64,000 bases of DNA from Euwallacea fornicatus (Eukaryota > Arthropoda > Insecta > Coleoptera > Curculionidae), in the NCBI RefSeq assembly GCF_040115645.1, contig NC_089574.1, forward strand, positions 372,001 to 436,000, written 5' to 3'. Under the pieces are notes generated by a model. It did not search any database and was not told the origin of the DNA. It saw only the letters and a program-made list of their open reading frames with translations. This document shows positions 34,820 through 47,641 of the stretch, piece after piece. Within the stretch, counting starts at the first letter, position 1. The number at the start of each line of letters is the position of its first letter. The position numbers and the translations under genes were made by a program.

Positions 34820-35848
34820 TTAATATTTTGTTGGACCTCCCCGGGATTTTATAATACTTTTAAGCCGATTAGGCATACTACTAACTAATTTTTTCGTATA
34901 TGTTGGTTCAATTTTATTCCAAATATCCAAAAGTTTTACTTTTAATGTTTTTTTGCTATCAATTTCATAGTTTTTTAATCTTCTTTTCATTTCTGACCAT
35001 AAATGTTCTATAGGATTGATGTCGGGACTTTGGGGTGGTGTTGCCAAGGTATGTGGCGTATTATATAAGATCCATCCTTTCACAATATGAGCCATGTGTT
35101 TTGGATCATCATCTTGCTGGAAATAATAATTATGTTGTAACTCTAATTTTGTAGCACTTGATGCCAAGTGATTCCGTAAAATATTTAGGTAATATGTTTT
35201 GTCCATGATTCCTTCAATAAAAACCAAATCATCAACACCATTTGCGGACATACAACCCCACACCATGACGGAACCACCTCCATGCTTTACGGTTCCTTTT
35301 AAATTTTTTAATTCGTACTCTGAATTTGATTTTCTCCACACCATTGTTCGTCCATCTGAATTGAACAAATTGAATTTACTTTCGTCAGTGAAAATTACTT
35401 GTTCCCAAAAATTAATATCCTTGTCGACATATTTTTTTGCAAATTCTAAACGTTTCATTCGATTCCTTTTATTAATAAATGGCTTCTTTCTGGCGACTCT
35501 CCCATTGTAGTCGTTCCTTCTCAAAATTCTTCTACATGTTTCTGCTGATACTTCTTTTTTGAAGTATTTTAAGACGAATGCTGCTAACTTGGGTCCACTA
35601 ATTTGTGGATTCTTCTTTATTTCCTTAATAAGTGCTTTTCCCTCGTAAGGAGTAAGTTTCTTCGGGCCTCCTTTACGTTGTTTATTGCAAATATCTCCAC
35701 TTGACTTAATGTTTTTTATAACATATTGTACCGTAGATTTACTTCTGCCCACTAAATTTGCAATTTCTAAATAACTTTTACTTTCAGTGTGCCATTTGAG
35801 AATTAACTTCCTATCACTTAATAAAACTTCACTACTTTTTCTCCCCAT
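34820..35848 (-). CDS. Full-length Tc1-like DD34E transposase
   Basis: A single open frame of 342 codons, the usual Tc1 length. It starts MGRKSSEVLLSDRKLILKWH and ends GGPTKY. Residues 1-55 form the first helix-turn-helix (SYLEIANLVGRSKSTVQYVI). GGPKKL at 60-65 is the linker that corresponds to the GRPR-like motif, and 66-115 form the second helix-turn-helix. Catalytic residues are Asp155 (IFTDESKF), Asp246 (FQQDDDPKH) and Glu281 (INPIEHLW), 34 residues apart for the last pair. DDDPKH replaces the more common DNDPKH. The first ATG follows 5' sequence that runs to the terminal repeat. The protein would bind the repeats of its own element and move it between TA sites. No stop or shift was seen, so it may be active. 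Confidence 0.93.
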   Translation of the reverse strand: MGRKSSEVLLSDRKLILKWHTESKSYLEIANLVGRSKSTVQYVIKNIKSSGDICNKQRKGGPKKLTPYEGKALIKEIKKNPQISGPKLAAFVLKYFKKEVSAETCRRILRRNDYNGRVARKKPFINKRNRMKRLEFAKKYVDKDINFWEQVIFTDESKFNLFNSDGRTMVWRKSNSEYELKNLKGTVKHGGGSVMVWGCMSANGVDDLVFIEGIMDKTYYLNILRNHLASSATKLELQHNYYFQQDDDPKHMAHIVKGWILYNTPHTLATPPQSPDINPIEHLWSEMKRRLKNYEIDSKKTLKVKLLDIWNKIEPTYTKKLVSSMPNRLKSIIKSRGGPTKY

Positions 35849-36168
35849 TTTTACTAGTATCTCCTAAAGACTAACAAATCGATATGTCTATATTGGTAAT
35901 CGTTCGTATTATGCCGCAAACAAGTTAAGACAGGTTAAATTTCTTATCATCTTGATTTAACCCATAACAGACAGTTGCAGTACGAATACTCTTATAAGCC
36001 TCATTTTATTCTTATTTCCTTAAAATTACGTTTTCGCCATATAAACATTTGAATTTGCGAGAAAGTACATATGAGTTTAAAAGCCCTTTAATTGGAAAGT
36101 AGGTTTGTGATGGTACCAGTTTCAAATCGTTCATTGTAAATTAATAACAGTAATTTAAAATAGAGAAG

Positions 36169-36200
36169 CAATAGAGTACGAATACTCATGAGACTAACTG
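36169..36200. repeat. Right terminal repeat of Tc1-like 3
   Basis: Inverted match to 34556-34587, followed by TA. Confidence 0.92.
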
Positions 36201-36202
36201 TA

Positions 36203-39200
36203 TAGGTCCTTTCGTTTGCTTTCTGCTCCAAAATACTCCATTGGAGCATTTTTAGAACCCGAATTCTTTATGCTTCACGCAAGAACCTTACGATTGATTA
36301 GGTCGATGACGGTGACTCATCCACATCAGCCAATAATTGTAAACGGAAGAAGTGAAATCAAATTACATCACTATAAAATTAGTCCGCATTACAAGTGCGG
36401 TGAATAATATGGTGGTGAGTAGAAGAAAAATGTTTCTTAGTGCCTCGAGATCGTAGCTGACATCGGGGCCGTGCGCATCTGGTCTATCGGATCAGTCGAC
36501 TTTAATAAACATTGTCCACGTCGGTGTATAATATACTGTTATGTACCTTTATCGATGCGTTAATGAGAGCCACAAACCCAATACCGTCCCATGCACCGTG
36601 GCAACTAACTAATCCTTTTTTGAATTGCAATATTTTGAGTTTTCAATCATAATTTTAAAACGGGAGCTCTAGTAGCCTGGTTCTTGCGTGTTAAAACCTA
36701 AAGACAAAAACGATTTACGAGGATAATAATGTGACTTTAGAAACTTCCTCGAAAAATTCATACATCACTCTCGCAATATTAATGTTGATACACCTAAGTA
36801 GATGAGCCAGATAATAAATTCTACCCTAATAAATTCCGAAGCTAAAACTTTTATATCATGGGAAAGCAAGACTCCGTGTAATCACGCGAATTTCGCGTTA
36901 AATTTTATATGATCCAGGTCCGTAAACAAAATTAAGGGGGCCGCCTTTAAAAGACCCTCCGCTCTAAAAGACTCTTTAATTCGTTAAAAATTCGTTTTGA
37001 TATTTAGGTTACGGTATTTGAAGCTCTTTTATTTTCTTGCCTGACGAAAGAACGAGGATTAAATTGGATATAAATAAGTAATTAGTCGAGGGAGGGTTTT
37101 GTTTGGCGAATTAGCCATGCTAACTCGGCGAGGTGCTATGTACCATACAATATAAATTACAATATAAATAAACCGCCTCACCCTCTTTCTTCATCATCGT
37201 CACCAGAAACATTTTTGAATACCCCAATTTGCTGATTTGAGTTTCAACACACAATTGAAACATTCCAGAATTGAACCCTCTTAATAATTAATCACTGAAT
37301 AATGGCTTTTGGGCCTCATTGTCTTTCGAATAGTTTCCTGTGATAGAAAATTTCCACATGGGCGTCCTTCATGAATAATCAGCCGTTCCAAAGCAAACAT
37401 TTAAAATAGTTTCCCCGGGGGGCTGTGCGAAATATAATAGTTCGTGCCTTGAGCCATTATAACACATCTTTATTGCATGCGATTTTCCCTTTAAACGAGT
37501 TATGCAATTTATTCAATTAACACGTGCGCTTAACATTAATTTAGAGTGCCAACATGTTCATTTTTAATAAAGTAACGAGCAGATTTAAATGTATTGGCCT
37601 TCAAACTCTTGGGGCTAGGGCTCAATGGCCCAATATCCCTGTTGTACCATTTCAGGTGGGAAATTTGCATAAATCAATAGAATCAACCATTGAAACAGCC
37701 CGGATGAAATCTGGGAGAAACTTTTACTTCACTGATTTTTAAAGGAGCTTTTTTGTTTTTCCGAACGGTGGGAGGGAAAATCGAAGGGCTTATGGCACTG
37801 GAGTCGGAGGTAGCAAACGGAGAAACGTCCTTTATTGAGGGTTTCTTTCTGTTTTTGTTCTGGCTTTCGAGAGCGTTTGTTTTGAATCAAATGAGTATTT
37901 GATAGATTTTCGATTCGCTTATTGTGCTGTTTCGGAGCCAGACCAGAAAGGTCCAGGTTCCGGTTTTAACTTTAGATTGCGGCATAACCTGTATAAAAAT
38001 GTCTTTAATTTGAACAGTAATTTTTTTTTTAAATAGATTAAACCATCATTAATGCTAAATGCAGTATCAAAATAGCCATATCATAGGTTACAATAGAAAA
38101 CGGTCTCACGGTCTATAAGCAGTGATCCAATGGAATTACTTCCTGATGTTTTCTCCACAACTACGATAGATACTATCAAGGGCAATCATTAAGGGACGAA
38201 TGGAGCTTCCGTGCCTTTTAAAGTAGATACTCGTAGCTATTAGTAAAATCACACACTCACGAACCAACAATCGGTAGATTCCTGTTGGTCGAGTTGATCT
38301 TTGAATTTCTTCAGTTGGAGCTTTACTTTTGGAGTTTACCTTTCGTTGGTTGGCGTGGTGTTGTTCACAATGTTTTGAACTTGTTCGTCTTCCGGCTAGT
38401 GGTGACAGCTCAAGTAATTCTCATGTGTCTATATATCAAGCGATCAACGTTTTCCCAATAGCTTCAGTGGAGTATTGCTGGCAAATCCCACGTTAATATG
38501 AAAGTTTTTATAGGTCAGTGTGAGGGTCCCACCGATCTTTTTCCGTAAAAAAGTTTGCCACGTCCAGTAGTAAATTTTTCTAGTCTGGTCCGAATTGAGG
38601 GATGTCCATGTTAAAACTGGTCTTTGAGTCATGAAGTCTGAGTAAAATTCGAGAGTGTCATAAAAAAACAATTTTTTTTACCCAGATATTATGATAAACA
38701 GTGAGAGCAGTCGAATTTGACAAATGAGTGAAGTCATTCCATACTTTTTCGTCATTGAAAAAAACGGTCATTGTGTAAAATTTTAACCTTCCTGGACATA
38801 TCCTCATAACGTAACTTGAAGACTCTTGCCCTGAAATATTAGCAAAACGTCAAGGTACACCCAGTATAAAGTTTCAGTAAAACGGCTCATTTGGAAATTA
38901 CTGGAAATATTCTTAGACAAGAGTCTCTGACTATGCGCATTTGTAAATGTAGACCCTTTTTTGAAGAGATTATCCTTTCTACGTTGAAAATCAAGAAAGG
39001 GGTGCGAATAAACTTGTCACAGTTTGTCCTTATCTAGGCATTTATTTGATAGATTTTGAGTTAAAAAGTGGAAGACTAATTTGGATATTTTAAAGATATC
39101 TTCCCTAGCAAGATGTTCTCTCTGAGATCTGATTCTGGCAAAATTCACGATATATAAGTAGCAAATTTTAGCAAGAAATAAATTTTCTTAGACGCATTTA

Positions 39201-40481
39201 ACAATTAAACGACGGCTAGAATAATTAATGAAGATCTAGGTATGTCTCCTGATAGGTCACTTTTGTAATTTTTTTCCCATTAAAGCCAACAGTGTACTAA
39301 GTAGTCGTTTCTATTTTTCGACTTCTCGAATACTTTTCTGTCCTATCTTATCACGATCAATTAAATGACTGCAAAACAGATTTGCTTGTAAATTTCCATT
39401 TTCTTTCTCTTTCTACTTTAATCTTTTCTTTCTATTACAATTTCAATAATACTGAAAGATGAAAATGTAAAATATAGTTTTAAAACGTTAGTAATCAGAA
39501 TTAGTCAGAAACAGGGCACTAATGAAACAGACGAACTTGCAGAAAGTGATTTTACAGTCGCTCTGTTCAAAAATCGATAAATGTTTACTCATTTATTTGA
39601 TATGTTGATATTGACTCACACTCTCTAACTCAGTCTCATTTTTTCTGCTTTTTCATGATTTCTATTTTGTGGAAATAAATACCAAATTTCGTTTTCTATC
39701 TATCTGTAAAATCAATTGCAACCACTGGAACGAGGGCAAAATATATTTGCAAATTTCCACTTTGTTAATTTATTGTATCTGCTGTTGCATAGAACCAAAC
39801 TTTTTTAGAACCTTTACGCATTTTTGTAACGAGCCAAATTGGACTACCACCAAGTTTATTAGTAAGAATTTCTTTTCTTAAATCGTTTGTTATTAAAAAA
39901 ATGCCTTCCTCAAAACCCTTCAGAAGATATCTGAAATAAAAATAGCCACATGGCTCAAATCCACTTTTTTCATAATGGGGGTGTATGGCAAGCTGTCGGC
40001 GCACATATATTGTTGACTACCATACTGACTACATTTAAGGCGTTGATTTATGTTGACTCCCTTCTGAGTGAGAAAGTTTTATCTCAAAGTTGCCAACGGA
40101 AAATGGTCTCCAAGATAAACCCAGTTAATCGTCAATGTGGCACTGGACCACTTTCTTTCGTATCAATGTGTATATTGGGTTGCCTTGATTCAGGTCATTT
40201 TTTCTATTATATTGACTATGTATATTTCGACGATATGCATTCTATCGGCACATACAATGATCTCATGTTTGTCAACTAAAAAATAGAAAAAAGGAATGTG
40301 ACACATAATTATAATTAATTTTATCCTCGTTCGATAATTTTCGGATTGTTGTGAATAGCATTTCAGATTACTACATAGTATAGTTTACGTATGAAAATTC
40401 GGTTCTTCAAATTGTTTAACACGTTCACAAAGTATCTGACATAAACACAGCTTTCTGAAGAAATATAAAGAGCCTTTGGAG
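36203..40481. other. Unassigned intron-like DNA
   Basis: No gene or element recognised. Open frames here are at most about 75 codons, or match nothing known. Confidence 0.45.
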
Positions 40482-40600
40482 TATACAGGGCGTTTCGGGA
40501 AGAAAGGGCCGTAGGTTGAGGGTGGATAGACCATCTGAGTTGTGATTAAATGTAGCAAGAATGAGCGCCTTAGTGTGGCCTTTCTTTGAGATAGAGGCAT
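40482..40600. repeat. Fragment beginning with ACAGGGCGTTTC terminus
   Basis: TATACAGGGCGTTTCGGGA is the same kind of end as in the foldback element at 6498-7149 (inverted ACAGGGCGTTTCAAA). The sequence after it does not match the other copies, and no partner end was found, so only the terminus is supported. Confidence 0.35.
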
Positions 40601-43600
40601 TTCAGAAAATTTCGTCAAATATCCTACTTTTTGTTGCTTAAACCATTATCCAACCAACCTATATCAATACAGTGTGCACGGTGGAAGGAGGTCGAGTAGT
40701 GTAACCTTAAGCTGTTGGAAAAAATAAAAAAAATTCAGTTCCGGATAGTTAAAATTAAAGAATAAGTGGCCTTCGCCGTTGTTCTCAAGTAGCCCCCACA
40801 TTTGCACTTCAAAATCGATAAAATGTTATTTTGATTCAGTATTTTAAATAGAACTAAACTTGGAAGCACCTACACTACCAAAGACTCTATAATTATATTT
40901 CCGTACTCTGTTAGATCTTGCGAAGCATAGTTAATTAACCACCACCTGACTGGCGCAAAATAGCAATCACAATGCACATGAAAGCAGACCACGAATAGAC
41001 TTCAACTGCACAATCGAATCAATTTCTTTGAAAGCACGCCCTCGTACAAAAACCAATATCCATTACTGTTCTTTCTGCGTGACAACAACTACAAGGCTAT
41101 TAAAGTTTCAGCTCAGACAAGTCCGATTAACTGACATTTTATTGCCGCACACTAAATCCCAGCTTTAGCCGTAAAAAATACCATGTCCGACAAAAATGTT
41201 TTCGTTTTATATCCTTGAATTATTGCTGTCGCAGCCCTAAGGCTCTTTTCTGTTTCCTTCATTTCCTAGTCGAGAATTGATTGAATCTATCTGGTTCAGT
41301 GGGTTAAGAACCGACAGGGTGCGCTGCCATATTAACATTTTGAACTGTCAAATTCTGTCCTAGCCTTTGTGTGCCCTTTATGATGACCTTTTTGGGCGAA
41401 AAATAATATAGGCTGATCCGTAAAGCTATGTGGGAACCGATAAAAAAGACACCCCCTGAACTTCAAAGACATTTTCGTGTGGCGCCGACAAAGATAGAGG
41501 AAAGTTATTATAATAATACGGTTTCTCCCTGCTTAAATCCCCCGTTCTGACATTTTAAAACTCCGAACGATAAAATAAAAATTTATTCTGGCGGAAGAAA
41601 CGATTGGAAACTGATTTTTGCTTTCCATTTATCTAATACGCCCTTATGCTTTACTTACTTACTTCGGTTGACATTGAGACGAATTTCCACCTTACAACGA
41701 ACATAATAATAATTTGCATTTACGAAATTTCCTTTTTTCTATTTCATCTGAAGACGATCTATAGGCGAAGCTCCTGTAAGCTCATATTCCGGGCGAGATA
41801 GAGCAGAGCAAGTTCGGGTATTAACTTTTTAACTCCGGTGGCCTCAAATTTTTTAATCGGATTTACAAAGTTTGTGTTACTCGATTTATAGTTTCCGACG
41901 TCGTAATTGAAAGCCGGTTTGGCATTTGAAATGACTGCATTAATTGATCTTTGTTTGCCATTTCGTGGACGAATGATTATGACGGATTTCATCCTTGTTT
42001 TTTTTTTTTCCATCAAATTCGGTTTGTGCGGATAACCCAGGAGGGACAATAATAAAAAAAATTACTTCTGCCCAACCGCGATATAACACGAAAACTATTG
42101 AAATGTTGCAGTTGCAAATAAATACTGCTGACTTTGTCTACGATATAATTTCCACCAAATTGTCCAATTTACTTTTCCAGCAGGAATTAATGGATTAGAA
42201 ATAATTACCTCTTGAAGACGTTATCTGGTCGTAAATTTTTTGGCGCTAAGGCTCACTTTTTTGCTGCGCAATCAACTTTAACTGGCAACTAAATCCTAAA
42301 AGAACATAAACTAAGAACAGAGAGATAACTCGAAGATTTAACAACATACTCCATATCGAGGGGTTTAAACAATAATCATTTATTGTAGCGAATAATGCGA
42401 TAATATAATTCGGTTAGGTGACCTCAGTTTTATTTGGACAAGACATGGTCCCTGTAGCCAGATTTCCTCATTTTTAACTTGATAAAAAGAAATTTAACCT
42501 GAACCACAAATATATCTCTTAAACGTAATGTTTCTAAAAATGGACATTTAGCTGAAATTAGATGTTCAGTCCAGAAACAAGATATAAATGTATCAACAAA
42601 TATCTCATTTGTCTCACGTGAGCTAACTTAATGTGTGCCTTGCTCGACGGTAATCATTATAACAAAATTGAAATTAACCCATAGCAGTACCAGAAGGACT
42701 CTTCTCGTATTCAGAAAGATCGTTCTGTTAACTTGAATTAAATTACACTCAACAGCAACCAACCAGAATTAAAGGAATATTATTCCAATATTGATGAATA
42801 TCAATCAAGGACTCTGAGTCAGGATAGCTTAACCTAAAATTATCCTAAATGCCGAGACGCTAACCTAATAGCATGTTCCAATTTTGAGATCGAATTAAGT
42901 TAAAATGCGAAAATGCCGGAATGGTACATCCACCATTAAATTAACCTACATATAATCGTGCTCACATGAGTTAAGCTAAATCGTCTAAAATATACCTATG
43001 TACGTTCGTGGTGTCCTTGGTAATAGCTATAAACCTTCATTTCAACCTCAAGTTTTATTAAGATTCTAACTTTTGAATATAAAAATACAGAAATGTTTGC
43101 AGTATAATCCACACCAGTCCCAACTAATTTAAACTTCTGATAGACTCAATTTACTGACACGAGGTGAAATCGGTATAAACCTCCAATTAAATAATTAAGC
43201 TAATCAAGTACGCAGAAAGGAAGTACTTCTGTTCATTGAAAGTAAATATTAATATCAAACACACAGGTGAATAAATATGGGTTATGTACTCAAAGAATAA
43301 ATATGTCACGTTTAATTTAAGTAGATGAAATCAGAATTTCATCATCTAACCGGAAGTAGTTATTTACTGAAGTTTAATAACTTTTTTTAACGCAAATTAG
43401 TGTCCAATTGGAGTTGCCTTCGAAATGTTTTTTACTACTTACGTTCACAAAACTACCCCCCCAAATTGAATAATTGATTTTGAATCTTCATTTGCACGAA
43501 AACTCCATTTAGGGTAGCACTGATCCCAAAGATTGTGAGCAAATATTAAAAATGAAAGGGATAAGTATGGACATTTTGGCGGTTTTCACTAGGAAAACGT

Positions 43601-43873
43601 TCGAGAAAGTGCTCCTCCAATCTATTTCTTTTTTTTACAGACAAACATAAATAATACTCCAAATGCACAAGCAACTCTAAGTGAACCTCAAGTACATTCA
43701 TTACTTTTTCTATTTTGGTACCTTGAACGTATTATATAAATATTTACTCAAGATGGGCATCGGATATGTCGAGTCAATAAAAGAAGTACTTCGTGCAAGT
43801 TGAAGCTTTATTTTAACTCCATATTTAGGTACTAGACATGTATCTACAACGAAGAAAGTGACATTCCCAATTC
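40601..43873. other. Unassigned intron-like DNA
   Basis: No gene or element recognised. The stretch 42400-43860 is especially AT-rich. Confidence 0.45.
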
Positions 43874-43896
43874 AAAAAAAAAAAAAAAAAAAAAAA
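43874..43896. repeat. Poly-A tract (23 A)
   Basis: An uninterrupted run of 23 A on the plus strand, by far the longest homopolymer here. It could be the tail of a retroposed sequence lying to its left or simple slippage; no coding remnant was recognised upstream. Confidence 0.6.
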
Positions 43897-45002
43897 CTAT
43901 CTTGCAGATAGGTATACGAACCAAGAAGTGCTCAATATGATGCATTCACACGTAATCTGAACATGTACATGTTTCTTACAGTAAACTTTCAAAAAGAAGC
44001 AATGAGCAGCCGAAGTAAATACACCGAAATTCAATTTGACTCAGCCATTTTTAATTTCCTCAAAACGAGATGCTTCTTAAACACAGAATATTTAAATATA
44101 TTTTTTTTAAGTTTAAAACGTTTCTCTATTGCCTCGATGCGCCTGCTGAGAAAAAAAATTAATGTTTTAATTAGCTATTAAAGCGTTCTGAGTTCTCGGT
44201 ATTTTTAAGCTCATATGTTTACAAGATTATATATTTTCTTGATTTGAGAAAGTCCATTTCTCCGTTGTAGCACTAAAATAAAGCTCTAACTTGCATCAAG
44301 TAACTTTTTTGTTGACTTAAGAATGCCTTATTTTCATGTGGAGTAGACACTCGTATGGTGCATTAAGGTAGGGAAATAAAGAGGTAAAAGATCAACTGAA
44401 GTGATCTTTTATTTGAAGTACATGTTCTGTTCCTTTCCTTTCGCCCTATATTCTCAATTTAGATTTTCCCAACAAAACTGCTATTTTTTCTGCGTAGAAG
44501 CACCACTACCCATAATTCGTTACTTCAATTTAAGCAATAATTTATGATATTATTGAGTAAACCCAAAGAGACCTCGCAATAAATTTTAGGTCTTAGATTT
44601 CTGTTGCGGTCCCCCGATTCCACACATGCTCCAAATTTCGAATTTAACACCACGACGGAGGTGTTGGTAGAATCCAGTTTCTCACGTTGGTAAAATAACT
44701 TCTGTTTAAGGCTCTCTTCGAGATTCGTGTATTGGATCGTCTCCACGTAGTGCTTTTTGCCCTACCAAGGATTGTGATACCCTAATTTCGCGAATGGGAT
44801 AAAGTTTCTTGTGAAGGGATGCATGGGAGACGGCAATTGGCGCAAAACAAGCAAACTTACGTTTCCCTCTGAGATTTTAGTCGCCGTCTTGATAACAAGA
44901 GCCAGGACTTCTGATTGAATCTATGGAAAGCCGCTGAGCTTTCCAAATCCTCTCGCGCGAAGAACAAGATAGCTACGGTCACTAGGAGTCAGCTACCAAA
45001 AA
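43897..45002. other. Unassigned DNA with one strong small hairpin
   Basis: TAAAAGATCA-ACTGAAG-TGATCTTTTA (44385-44411) is a perfect 10-bp stem with a 7-nt loop. Nothing else recognised. Confidence 0.45.
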
Positions 45003-45345
45003 AACTAGATCTAGCACCACGTGACGTTGACTATGACGACGAAGACGACGGCACGGACAAGAGAAGATCGACTGACTGGTGGAGGTAACGTTACGCGTCG
45101 TTCGGTGGCGGTTTCGGCACTGTGGCGAGGACGCGCGCCGTCGGCCGCCGTCCTGCGCGCGTCGTCATGACGACGCCGCCGACGATGGCGCCGCAACGCT
45201 TCCCTTGCAGGAGCGGCCCGAGGCGATCTACGCACTCTACGCACTTCTTCGTTTACGATGCATCGGAGGCGCTTCTTTCTTTCGTTCCAGCGGGTCGACG
45301 GTACGGATTCCGGTCAAGGGGTTTGTAGGAGCAGGATTATTGACG
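45003..45345. promoter_or_regulatory. CpG island; candidate promoter or first exon
   Basis: The most CpG-dense DNA of the window (for example GGACGCGCGCCGTCGGCCGC near 45128-45147), set in AT-rich DNA. Low-complexity arginine- or acid-rich frames are open on both strands, as expected of GC-rich DNA. On the plus strand GGTGGAG|GTAACG near 45083 could be a donor after an acidic stretch; on the minus strand TTTGGTAGCT near 44995 is another weak donor. An alternative first exon or promoter for the minus-strand Rbp6-type gene is attractive given the distance, but nothing in the sequence proves it. Confidence 0.4.
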
Positions 45346-47641
45346 ATTTAGGCATTTTGCTTCTGGCCACGTGGGGAGGGTGGCCCTAATTGGCCGAATG
45401 AGGCTTAGATTACGACGGGATTGATAGATGAGTTGGAGATGTCAGAAACTCACACGATGAGAATTTTCATTCGATAACCTTGGCGAAGGCAATGTCCCTC
45501 TAATAGTTGGTGTTGATAACGGAAAGAGGGACGAGGGTGTTTCAATTGTAGTGCAAAATATCACAGAAAAAATAAGCCGGAATTTTCTATTTTTTATTAA
45601 AAAAATCCTCGCGAAATGTGCAAATGGCAGTGAGACGTTTTGTAATTAGTTCCGACTTGAAAAGTGTTCAGATTGCATGTGAATCCAAGTCACTCTGAGT
45701 TTCCTCTCCTGGGAGCTGAGATGCTAAGCTGAAATTCTTCACAATAACGCAGTGGAATTGGAAATGGAATTTACTTTTGTGCCTACTAAAATATCAGTGA
45801 CGCTGATTGCTTTAGTTGACATTGGTATAGGTATCGAAGAATTGGAATTGTAATGGTCATTATCTGCTGGAAAGCCACCCAATGCCTCTAGGAATAAGTG
45901 CAATGCTTCGACCTTGATATGATCAAATACTTTATCACTGAAGTTCAACGAAAAATCAAAGGAAAGAATCTAGTGGCAATACCAAATGACAACGTAATAT
46001 ACATATACCTGATGCCACTCGACAGACCTATAAGCATCCATTGTGCAAACAACTTATAATACATCAACATATGGACAAAAGATAACAAAAAATCTCTTGA
46101 TTATCATTACCAATAACGAAAAGTTGATTTATTAAGAATGAACGAAGGAAGCTTTGTTAACAATAAATTTTCGGCTTACACCTGTTTTTATTACACAGAG
46201 ATGCTATGAAGTTTAGCATCTAAAAGAGTTGGGACACTTTGTATATGAATTGAATGCAATTATTGAAATTCGAGGATCCACAATGCGCGCTGAAAATCTC
46301 CTTCACTTGTTACAAGGGAAGAAAAGTAGAATATTTACATAAGCAAAATACACGTACCCGGAGTCTAAACATTCGGTATCACAGCAATGATATGGATCGC
46401 CTTTACGTGATATTTATGTTCAGTTATTGTAACTTCGAGGAATGGAAAGTAAATCATCAGGAAACTAAAGCGTTTTAAGTAGACACATCAGTAGTAAAAC
46501 GACTGCAATATGTGATAATATCTAAGTAAACTATTCGCATATCATGTTCTTCATACTGTGAGCAGAACTGGATTATAAAATTTTACCTTTACAGCATGCT
46601 CGATTTGGTTTTATACGCCTATTAAATTGGAACAAAATGATATTGATAGCGAAAGAAAGGCTAAAGCACAAACCTGACCTAATCTAAATCCAATACGAGC
46701 CTGTACCCAACTATCGATAAAATAACGACATTTCGATTTAATACTTCGCAAGCTGAAACAATTTTTTAAGGAAATTATTGTGTGCATAAGCAGCCGTTTA
46801 TAGATTTTGTGTTTACTTTTCAATTATGGCTAAGAAATTGGTTAGAAAACACAGATCAGTCGATATTCTTTTGAATAATAGCGTCAAGCTTAAAATAGTT
46901 CAAACGTAACTAACTCACAAAGGGAATTCAACTTGGATGTGAAAGGGATGCATAGGGTTGAAAAAGTGTGAGTAAATCAAAATAAAGGCGCCTAGCAACA
47001 TGGAGTTTTTAGAGCATACAGTCAAAATATCATAGGTTAAAACATAGTTAAAAATTGTTGGGATGTTTGTTGAAATCAGCTATTTGCTTCACATCCTAAA
47101 TAATCTTTAGCTAGGCCTGGCAGAAGTGAAAATAGCAAGCAGTTCCCGACATTGCATTTAAATTGGTCCCCTTTTTGTGCCCTGAAAGTCGCTATGTAAT
47201 GGTGCCTCCATGACCATATTTCTTCGCAAACATGCGTCATGCACCAGCACTTTCGATGCATATGAGATGTTGCCACTCACAGAGTCATTTCCTTCGATTT
47301 CACCTATGGATGCGTCTCATTTTCCGAAATAGGAGGCATCACTACAAAAAGCTACATCCGTTTCTTCCAGGCCGAAGACTCCAATCCACATTCGTGGATG
47401 CAATGGGCAAGCTATCGCAATCTTTCGAATCTAGACGAAGCCAAATGTCTGAATCTTGAATCTTAAGTTCACACGAAGATCACATTTTGTAATCACGGGG
47501 ACTTACTCGTATTAACCGACTTGCAGTCCAATATAGCGAGCTTTGTCGATATTCGATACAAGTATCATCAATTCAAGTAGAACCATAGGTATATCCTTCC
47601 GACGAAGACCAACGCAGTGGGTTGCGAAGCTAGTGGCGGGC
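45346..47641. other. Unassigned intron-like DNA
   Basis: No gene recognised. GGGACACTTTGTATATG at 46231-46247 could be a decayed ACACCCTGTATA transposon end. Confidence 0.4.

Larger units (their letters stand above)
34556..36200 (-). mobile_element. Tc1-like transposon 3 (IR/DR type), apparently complete
   Basis: Flanked by TA at 34554-34555 and 36201-36202. The 32-bp ends begin CAGTGAGTCTCATGAGTATT (left) and, inverted, CAGTTAGTCTCATGAGTATT (right), and agree at 30 of 32 positions. Inner repeats AAGAGTATTCGTAC at 34765-34778 and, inverted, at 35980-35993 repeat the GAGTATTCGTAC core. The element is 1645 bp with one uninterrupted transposase frame on the minus strand. It is the best preserved element of the window. 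Confidence 0.95.

Noticed and set aside
45011..45351. Arginine-rich frames across the CpG island
   Set aside because: Low-complexity frames are expected in GC-rich DNA; none shows a domain, so no coding exon is claimed.
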